DNA of 12,034 nucleotides from Echinostoma caproni (Eukaryota; Platyhelminthes; Trematoda; Plagiorchiida; Echinostomatidae): positions 2,454-14,487 of the forward strand of contig UZAN01055462.1 in the NCBI GenBank assembly GCA_900618425.1, read 5' to 3'. Position numbers and translations under genes: made by a program. Below are positions 1 to 9,200 of this stretch, piece after piece; positions within the stretch are counted from its first letter, which is position 1; each line of letters begins with the position of its first letter. Under the pieces are notes generated by a model that searched no databases, was not told where the DNA came from, and was given only the letters and a program-made list of their open reading frames with translations.

Positions 1-208
1 ATCGCGACCTATCTACCACCGGTATGTCACGCGGAAGCTAACAAGTTTCTCATTCGACTGACCGAGATCTGTGCTCGTCTCAATCCGCCCACCGCCCAAC
101 CGGACGATCAGATCCGATTGATTCGGGATACGTCGGAACAGGACACTTCAGTTGAGCTGTTCCCTGAGCCGGATAAGCATGTTCCAGAGGAGCCCTTGAT
201 GTCCGGTT
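1..208 (+). CDS. ERAL1: ERAL1 exon (first in window, partial)
   Basis: Frame 1 is open from the window edge to 249, while the other plus frames stop early. It contains HAEANKFLIRLTEICARLN followed by an acidic, proline-rich stretch (ELFPEPDKHVPEEP). A strong donor, GTAAGT, sits at 209, so the exon would end in phase 1. The acceptor before 4981 needs phase 1, and joining gives a Cys codon and continues the acidic linker. A second donor at 206 (GTTGTA) has the same phase and would drop one residue. I do not recognise this stretch by homology; it would lie just after the G4 motif of the GTPase domain. It could instead be the end of a separate upstream gene. Confidence 0.55.
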
Positions 209-3200
209 GTAAGTTCTCTAATCTTTTCAACTTTGTGTCTACCCTCTAGACCAACATCTTTATTATCCAGATCAACTGAAACATTCTTTTTCACTAGAGT
301 ACCCGAGTTTGAGGTGATCAGTAGTTTTAAATGAATCATCGTCTAATCTCTACAAATTGTGTTACAAATTAATGCGCGCACACGGGTCCAGAGTTATGCG
401 GATGGAACGATCAGACAATTGTCGCAAAGAATTAAGGAGCACAAGCCGGCGTACGGAGATGAGGAAAACGATTACAAGTGCAGTGGTAGAACACATTGCA
501 GACTCGGGTCATCAGCAAACGAAGTGATTTACGAAGTACCACCGAACCCATCTAAAGTTGCACGTCAACGGCACCTTGCTACAGCCGAGGCGGTGGCTAT
601 TCGCCTTCTCATTCTAGCCCTTTGTTCCCAAACGCGGTTCGTCCAGTCACTTTGCTTACCCCGGGCCGCAATCTGACACAGGTGACCGAAACGATCGTGA
701 CCTTTGTCATGACCCATGGGCTCAGACCGGAAATGGAACAGCTCACTCTATCCATCGACGGTGACCATTTCCGAACCACACAAGAACAAGAACAACAACA
801 ACAACAATAGCAAAACAACTCTCCTCTTTCATTTCCAAACCACATATCACAAGATCACAATCCACCAATCATATTCATCACATCTGAACATTACACTAAT
901 TTGATAATTTTCAACCCTATATATAACTGTATTAGCCGGAAGAGGCAGTTGTCGAAAACAAGCTTTGTTCGCTACGTTGTTTTCTAAATGTTTATGTCAC
1001 TTTGGCATGTTGGTCAACACAACAGCCGACTCATTGCAATCACGTGATTCGAATCCGAATAATGAGGGTTCGCTTGTCAATGGTCACATGTCGACCAGGG
1101 TCGTCAGAGAACATGCGTGCATAAATCCACCGCTCCAACGTATTTTTATATCTTATATTTCACGCGCGTCCGAGTCCAGACTATGTACCAAACAAGTCAC
1201 GACTGCCCCCTCGGGCAGGGTCAAATGTTCAAGGTGTCCAACTTATCTTCCTGACCAGTCGAGTCGATGATCATTGCCACAACCAAGGTGGGTGGGGTTC
1301 GCACGTCTCTTCTTGGTTGGTTTTGAATCAGGGTTTTCGGCCAGCTTCCCTTGGTGAAATGACAGTGGCTCACCGACCGGATATTGAATTTTAGTCCTCT
1401 CATTTGGGTGGGGGAAAACGCCTCTGCCACGAGAAGACTGTGTGTGGGGCTTTTTTATCAGGGTCAGTTTTGAACGCTCGCAACAAGAGAAGGGTGACCA
1501 ACTACAAGTCATGACACCCACTCTGGACCATGCTGTGGATCCCGAACGCATTAATAGAAGAACTCATTGAGCTATCTTTGTTCACTTGGCGAGCGCAAGT
1601 TCCGTGATCACTAATCATAGGCATAAAAATTCGAATGATTGTTGACTACAGTCACACCATTGATCGTTCACACCCAGACGCTTATCCATCGCAAAGAATC
1701 GATATTGTGATTAGTAAAGTGGCCCAATATAGCATTTTTAGCACTTACGAATTCGGAATTGGTTATCACCAGATACCTACACGAGATAGAAAGACTTGTA
1801 GAACCGTATCTGGATAACGGTGAGTTCCTTTTGTTGCAGCTAGTGGAGAAAAATGCTTTCAAAGAATCGCATCATGCTGAATGTACAACCAAAAAAATCT
1901 CTCTGCTTACGTGGACAATATTATACTGAATGTGGGCACAGAGTAAGAACATGAAAAAAATATGACAAGCTTCCGAGAAAGCGGTCAACTGTCGTCTTAA
2001 CCTCCAAATGGAAGCAAGAGTATAGTCCGCACGAATTCAACACCTTGATTTTAAAAAACTGCATCTCCTGCGTGGCGTTTCTAAGTTGATCTGTATTTGT
2101 TTTCCCTATATATCGATTTTCAAATCGTATTTATCCATTGGTTTATCATTTAACCTTACTCTTCCCGAATTATGCGCTTTTGAATCACCGCAGACTGAAC
2201 TTCAAAACGTCACACTAGCCAATGTGAGCTTTATCTTTCCTGTGTTGATCGAACCAGATGCTTCCGGCATCACTGTCGCGGTGATTGCATCAAAACGATT
2301 GACCCGTGTCGTTTTTCTCAAGTACCCTGCCACCAAGTGAGCAACATTATTCAGTTATGAAGACAGAGGACTACACCTTTGTCCAGTCTTTAAGAGAGTA
2401 GTAGTGAACCTGTTCGTTTGGTCACTAGTTCGAGATGGTTACCGAGCAACGATCTTTGGCATTCACGGACAAAGTTTAACAAAAGGGAAGAATGCTGAAT
2501 GAAAACTCCCAACGATTAAAATTAGAGCTTTCGCTCTTCGCACCCGATATTTTTTACAGACCACATCCTGAAAAATTAGTCACGGATGTATCGGCACATA
2601 GCCCTTGTGGTGTATACCGATGTACACCTGAAAAGCTCCTCAAAACGTTCTATCACTCGCCTGATGCTTTGGTGTATCTGAAATACCTCCCGTTTCTCCA
2701 TTGAATCACTTAAATCTCTCACCTCTCAAGTTCGAACCACGATTTTATCGACCCCAGAGAAATATCATCAAAGAAAACCACACAGTTCTTTAAACGATTG
2801 AACATGAACTTGAACGCTGGAGAAGCCAAACGCGCATATTGACCATTTTACTTTTCCACACATGCATAAATTTCTTTAGGTTAAGTCACCATTTCTCATG
2901 ACATGACTCGACTTTGGTTCCTGTCGGATCAACAGTATTCTATCTACAGGAACCAGATCGTTTCTTGTCTCTCCCCCCCGCCATCCTGTCAAACGTTCAC
3001 TGGCCCCGTTGGGATTAGAACTCGCGCATCGACACTGCCCACACTTCCGTACAGCACCCGCGCTACACGAGCTCACCAATAGCGCTAATCTTTTCTCATT
3101 AAAAAAAATTACTCATTCAGTTGAACTGAACATCGAAATTTTCAGCCTGTAGTTCAAGACAGATTTGCTGAATATAAATCAGTGTGTCATCGGATTCTTT

Positions 3201-6200
3201 GTTTACCTCACAACTGTTCTCCTTGCGCCGTATTCCGAATTTGACGGAAAAGTGTGACTTTTACTAATAGTCACAGTCTTTTTCATCTCTCTACATTTTA
3301 CTACTCACTACTTGCCGTGGTCATTCTTCAGATTCGTGGCGAACTGGTATTCAAGGGATTTGCGCACTGTGTTAAATTTGACATCTAGATTAATGGTTCT
3401 GCAGGCGTCCAGCAAAGTAGCAGAAATCGAAGAATTTCATCGTTTGTGCTTTCCTTGTGCACCATTGCTTTAATCGGAATTTGAATAGCCTTTCTGAATT
3501 GTCCAGGGATCCCACTTGTGCATTGAACTCCCCAGCGGCTACTACGATGTGCTTTGACCGACTATCCCGATGCAGTTGAGAGAGGTCCTTGTCGAATTAA
3601 TTCTTCATTTACAGTGCTCTGCCATCGGTCGGTATATATGCAGACTCGGCGATAAAACACCGACGCTTCATTCTGTTGACTTGAACTAACCGGCCGAGAC
3701 GTGCTGCACAGAGTCGGCTACTGACCGGAATCCTGTCGAGAAGTGAACGCTCAGCCTTGGGACTGAGCTCAATCCCGACAGGAGCAATAACTCGAGCGTC
3801 CGACGCCGATTCGTCTGACACACGGAGAGCGAGGCTTGAGGATGAGGTTGGAACAGGTGGACGGAGGACATAGACTGAAGTCCGGTCTTGTGTGTGTGTG
3901 TTTAAGAGACAGCNTACGTCTAAATTAAAAATTTCACGGGTTCTAGTTTAAAACTGCTTGTTGACCGATCAAATTGAGTGCAGTCATGTGCAACGGAGAT
4001 TTGGGTTTTAGCGATATTAAATATTTTCATTGATTGACCTCAATGGTTAAACCCGAAGTGATATCCCATGGGTCGTGCAAACAGGAGGCATCTCCTAAGA
4101 TTTAGAAGTGAGACAAAGTACTGGACAGATGAAAAAGTAGGTTTTCCAAATGCATACCTAAGACGTTGGGGTAGGACATACTTCGTGGTATCACAACCCG
4201 ACGAAGAGGGTTTTCTTTGGGAACCCTGATCGGAGCCGTTGATTCAAATGTTAGACCCACAACGGACGGAGGTGTTTATCCAATTAGGGGAGCGCGACTG
4301 AAGCACTTGTTTGGGATCTCCTAGAGACCTGTCACGCAAGGTCTTTGGATTTCGGTTCAGAATGTTGTTTGCTGATGCATTGATTGCCGGCCCGCTGTTT
4401 GGGATCCGCCCTTAGCCTCATGCGCCCAATGCGACAGGTGGAACGTGGACGGAGGAGCAGCTTTTTGGCTGAGCGCCGCATAGTTTGGGCGGGCGGCGGA
4501 CGTCTAACGAAGTGCGAAAACTTCTCCCACTTTCGGGAGGAAATCCAAAGTATCCCTCTCCTACGTCCTTTTATTGACTTTTTCTGACCGATAAAGTGCT
4601 TTTGCCCACGTTTATTCGATGAAGTGACCTCTAGGGGCGAGAGTGAATATTCAGAAGATGCTCAATCAGGTGACATTGTATTTAAGCGCTTCATATGGCC
4701 CCTACCCTTTGATCTACGAGACATAATTGGATCTGTAGCTGAGGCGCCATTCTGTATAGCTTGCGGAGTATGAAGCTACGCAAGCTATCTCACCATGTCT
4801 ATGTTGAGTCTGGTCGTGATTTTAGCAGAGATCGGTGTTCGTTTCCCTATATTTCGCTGTCCGATGATGGTAATGGTGATGTACAACCTTAGTCAGCCGG
4901 TCATCTTCACATGAATTCAATTATATTTGTTTTGAATTGATTCCTCATATTCGCGGCTTTGTAATACCTCATGTACTCAGGTACTGACTGTCAGAAGGAG
5001 CAACATGACCGTCTGGTCACTGAGGTCGAAATGGAAGCGATCGATGCTTACTTTAAGGACTACAAACCTACTGTACAACTGCCTACTCGGTCCAACACTT
5101 CGCATGATCTGCACTTGGCCTCTGAAACGGTGAACTCTGCAAACGAAGAGGACCTGGCTTGTCTGACAGCGGAAACTGATCTGTTGAAAGTTGACGAGAA
5201 CGATCCGTTGCAAACTCATCAACTCACAATGCTTGCCCGCGAAGATCCGTATTTAGACGCACTGTTGGACACGCTAAAACGTCAGTTGATGTTACACTCG
5301 GCCTCACCGGAAGAGGTTGCTGCTCGTCGGAAACGATGGTTAGAAGTATCTTTGGCTGTGCAAGGTGTGACCGATTGGCCCGGGTTCAGCTCGGTGTTCA
5401 TGGTGTCTGCCGCGAACGGGGATGGAGTTGACCGACTTCGAGTAAGTTTTGTCGATCTGTTCATACCTCATGAGCTCGATGGAACAATCAGTGCTGCATA
5501 GTGTTCATTGTGTTTTTTGTTATGTAAAGGGCCGAACTGGATTTGGATAATCAAGTCATCAAGTGTGCATGCGTACATGTTTGCGATCCACTTGTCCACA
5601 TTACTCGAACCCATTGCAAGTGAAATGAGCATAATAGTCACTATTACTGTTATTATCTGCCTTCTTGTTTTGCTGAATGCACACACTGCGATGGGCAATT
5701 TTTGGACAAGCAGTAACAACCTAGCGAACGTGAACCGTTGTGCTCACTAACTAGATTGAACTGTCCAACTAGTTGTATCACCTATTGAATGTTCAGAAAA
5801 TGTGAACAACTGGAATTGACCACAGCGATTGGCACATTTAAGGCCTCGACTTGGTGCCCAAATTCGACCATTCAGTTGTTCACATTGCATTACACCCAAG
5901 CCCCAAGTCCCGTAGTCTAGGATTACCACACGAGTCCTAATTTGATTCAGTTCAAGCATTATCTTCACTTTTATTTCACAGGATTATCTTTTCGAACGGG
6001 CTATCCCCGGTCGACCTTGGATCCTCTCACCCGCGCTTGTGACTGATCAAGAACCCTCGGAGTTGGTTCGGATGTGTGTGTGGGCGCATTGTTTGGATCG
6101 TCTGCATCAAGAGATTCCCTACTGTTTGCGTATTGTTGTGGACGAGTGCGAAAAAGCCCGACTGGATGACGGAGACGATCGTGTATTTGTACACGCACGG

Positions 6201-9200
6201 ATTCAGTGCAAATCGGAACGTCATCTGGTGAGTTGTGTGTGTTTGTTGTCTATCGCAGTTCGCTACATATTATTGTTTCTGACGTTGTGTCTAATATCAA
6301 TCTCGTGTTATTGGTTATTTGCTGGTTTGACTTAGTATTACATTTTGCAAGTCGTTTCGATCGCCTAGGCGAATCCAGAGAATTTCAGTTTGTACACCTT
6401 TGAACTATTCGTTTTCGTGCGTTGATTTTGGTTTCTGTCTTGTCGCTACCAATTCGGTTGAAGCAGTAGGAAAGTTGAAAGTAGAATCGAAGAGCGAATG
6501 GAGAATTTCAATAGACTAAGGTTGCAAAGAAATTGAGATGTACGACCGCCATTGTTTGCAACATTCAGCCATATCACTCAGTGTCTCGAACACCGATTAC
6601 ACTGATCTCGATGTCCTTACCAGCGTAATCTACGGAGGTCGACCAGTTGTTCAAGCGGACGACCGCCCCACCAGATTCGGGCAATGCTGTGTAAGCAGCA
6701 GTGTTCAAACACCGATGGTCTATCTTTATCCTATTTTCTTGATGGTCAGGTTTCTGCACTTTATAGCAGAACTGGTCGAACTGCCACAGCATATATTCGA
6801 CCGTTCACTGACAGCCGGATGTCGCGACGACGCCACAGTTGTCTCAAGTGGCAAATACCAATCAAGCCTTTTGTATGCGAACTGACACTTTATCCGTGAC
6901 ACGTCAGCCAGGTGAGATATAGCTGACCATATGAAAAAACTTGTCCACTTGTTGTATTACTTCCCACGTTAGTGTGAGACTGGGTACCGGACCAACCCCG
7001 TCTTGTAGCACTATTTTACACTTTAAAGGTGCTCTGCGCATACAGAACAGAACAACACTCACACCCGAACTATCCAGTTGTCTGTAAAGGGTCGATTGTA
7101 TGCTGCAGAAACTCGGCCAGTTATGCTATACGGCGCTTACCCCAGGCCATTACGAAAACAAGATAAAGAAAGACTGTTCCGATTCAAGTGCTCGACCCCC
7201 TTGGACTGCGTTGGATTGTGCGTGTTGGGCATGTCACCAAATAGATTGTCCCGGCAGGCGTTGTTTGCTGAGGTAGGCAGACCTTGCATGAGAGTGTGAA
7301 AACCGTGACGAGCGAACTTGCTCACAGGCAATGTTGGGTGTCTTCAATCGGTATATCGGGTTCTTTGTAATCAGGGGTTAGCAACACTGAGTGATATGGC
7401 TGAGTCGTAAACAGTGACGCTGGTGCATCTTATCATTTTCCCCTATTGCATTCTTTTTCATGAATTCTCTGTTTTCACTCTGACACTTTTTTATTACACA
7501 CTTTCGTGTGATGAACAACAGACAGGGTAAACCCCATAGTCACGAGGACCTGCTGGTTAACGATAAAAACCGGTATCCTAACACCCGAGACTTGGAGTGG
7601 TGAACCACATAAGGCCTCGCTATCTTAGGTGGGGTAGTGAAAACGACGAAGCAAATCTACCTACCACCAAAGTTGGATCGTGATGGCAGGGTTCGAACCT
7701 CTGACCACAGGGTCCAAAGCACGCCGTGACAGCGACTAAACCACTGCACCACCAACACCCACTGATTTGAGTATTCCAATCTTATCTTTACTCCTGCATC
7801 CAAATGAGTAGTCATAAAACAGCACCCAAAACCGACCCACACAATTGTCTGGGTAATGTTTGCCAAAACTGGAACTGAAACTACTCGGACTGAATGCTTA
7901 CCATTGCGTAACCCAGAATCGGCACTGTGTTCTGAGTGCTGTGATATTTACTACTTGATAGGTATCTTCAGTTGACCGCACTTCATAAGAATGACTACAG
8001 CAGCGGATCTAATGGTGAAGATTTTTTTTCATTACACCAAAATGAATTCGGTAAAAGGGGCAAACCCCATGATCTGAAGATATACTGTAAGTGAGAAGGT
8101 TTGGGGAACATTCAAGCTAGAACCAGCTTGTTGATTCTACGTTCAAAAACAAAGATGTTTTGCGTTGGAAGGAAGACCAAAGGGGGGATTATTCCGCAGT
8201 TGTGCTGTTCTTGGGGAAAAAGGTGATTAAAAGTTAGAAATGCGACACCTGGGGATGGTCACTTGAAATGGGTAGCTTGCCGCTTGTGCGCGGGATATAC
8301 GAGGAAGAACAAGCGAGATAGCGACAGATGGGAAAGTTCCTTGGAGCAAAATCCAAAGTAGTATCGGTAGAATAAGGATAAAGAAGCGACTGTTCTACGG
8401 TGAGCTAGTGACTGCAAGTTCGATGTTAGGGACGGTTCGTTGAGGAGACGGATGGCCTTACGTTGAACCCGAGCAAGAAGCGAAAGAGAGGTGAATGAAG
8501 CCCCATTCCACACATGACTGCAGTATTCAAGTGTAGGGCGAATCTGAGCTTTGTAACGCTAGAGGAGGTGAATGGGGGTGAAAAAACTTCTGGCGCGGAA
8601 GAGGAAACCGACTTTTACGCGCAGCGTGGGAAACAAGTAGATAAATATAAGATGAGCATAAAAGATAAGAAAACAAGAGAAGACCCAATAGGTTGCATAA
8701 TTCTGTGGAACGGAGAATACTCGAGTTAAAATTTAGTGAAGAGAAGAAAGATGCGTGTTTAGGAGAAATGGGCGTAAGGGGACTTTTACTGTCATTGGAC
8801 AGAACACGGTTGCGACAGCCCCAAGTAGAGATCAGAATTTAGGGAGAAACTAAGGGAAGAGCGGTCGTCACTAATGCTGGAGTTAGCGATGCACGAAAAG
8901 GAATCGGACAGAGAAAGAGTGTAGAGTAGCGTCATCGGCAAACTCGTTAATAGGGTTTGAAGTTGAAGAAAGAAGATCATCAGTAAACATCAGAAAAAAG
9001 GAAGGGGAAAGTACAGAACCTTGGGGAACACCAGCATTCACAGGCACGAAACGAGACATGGTCCTATCCACTCTGACGGTGATGCTGCAGTCCTTGAGGT
9101 AGCTTGCTGTGCAGGACACAAGTTCCGAAGGAAAGCCAAACTTGGGTAATTTAGCCAGCAGACCGGCGTGCCAGACACGCTCGAAAGCTTACGATATATC

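Noticed and set aside
347..676. Extra ERAL1 exon between 208 and 4981
   Set aside because: The AG at 390-391 has the right phase but creates a stop at the join or soon after, and no Era similarity is seen. Kept as unassigned.
609..845. Antisense Cys-rich open frame
   Set aside because: The Cys run is only the reverse reading of the CAA repeat.
917..927. TATA-like promoter (CTATATATAAC)
   Set aside because: It lies inside the proposed intron with no gene start downstream; AT-rich chance match.
4384..4587. 67-codon plus-strand gene
   Set aside because: Arg-rich composition, no motif, no neighbouring signal; likely chance.
6001..6224. Two overlapping antisense open frames over exon 5982-6227
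   Set aside because: Shadows of the highly diagnostic Era exon; no independent support.
7689..7751. Functional tRNA gene on the minus strand
   Set aside because: A and B boxes are good but no closed acceptor stem is seen, and the sequence continues into a repeated SINE body.
8514..8729. 71-codon plus-strand open frame
   Set aside because: It is the reverse of the LINE C-terminal region, whose minus-strand homology is clear.
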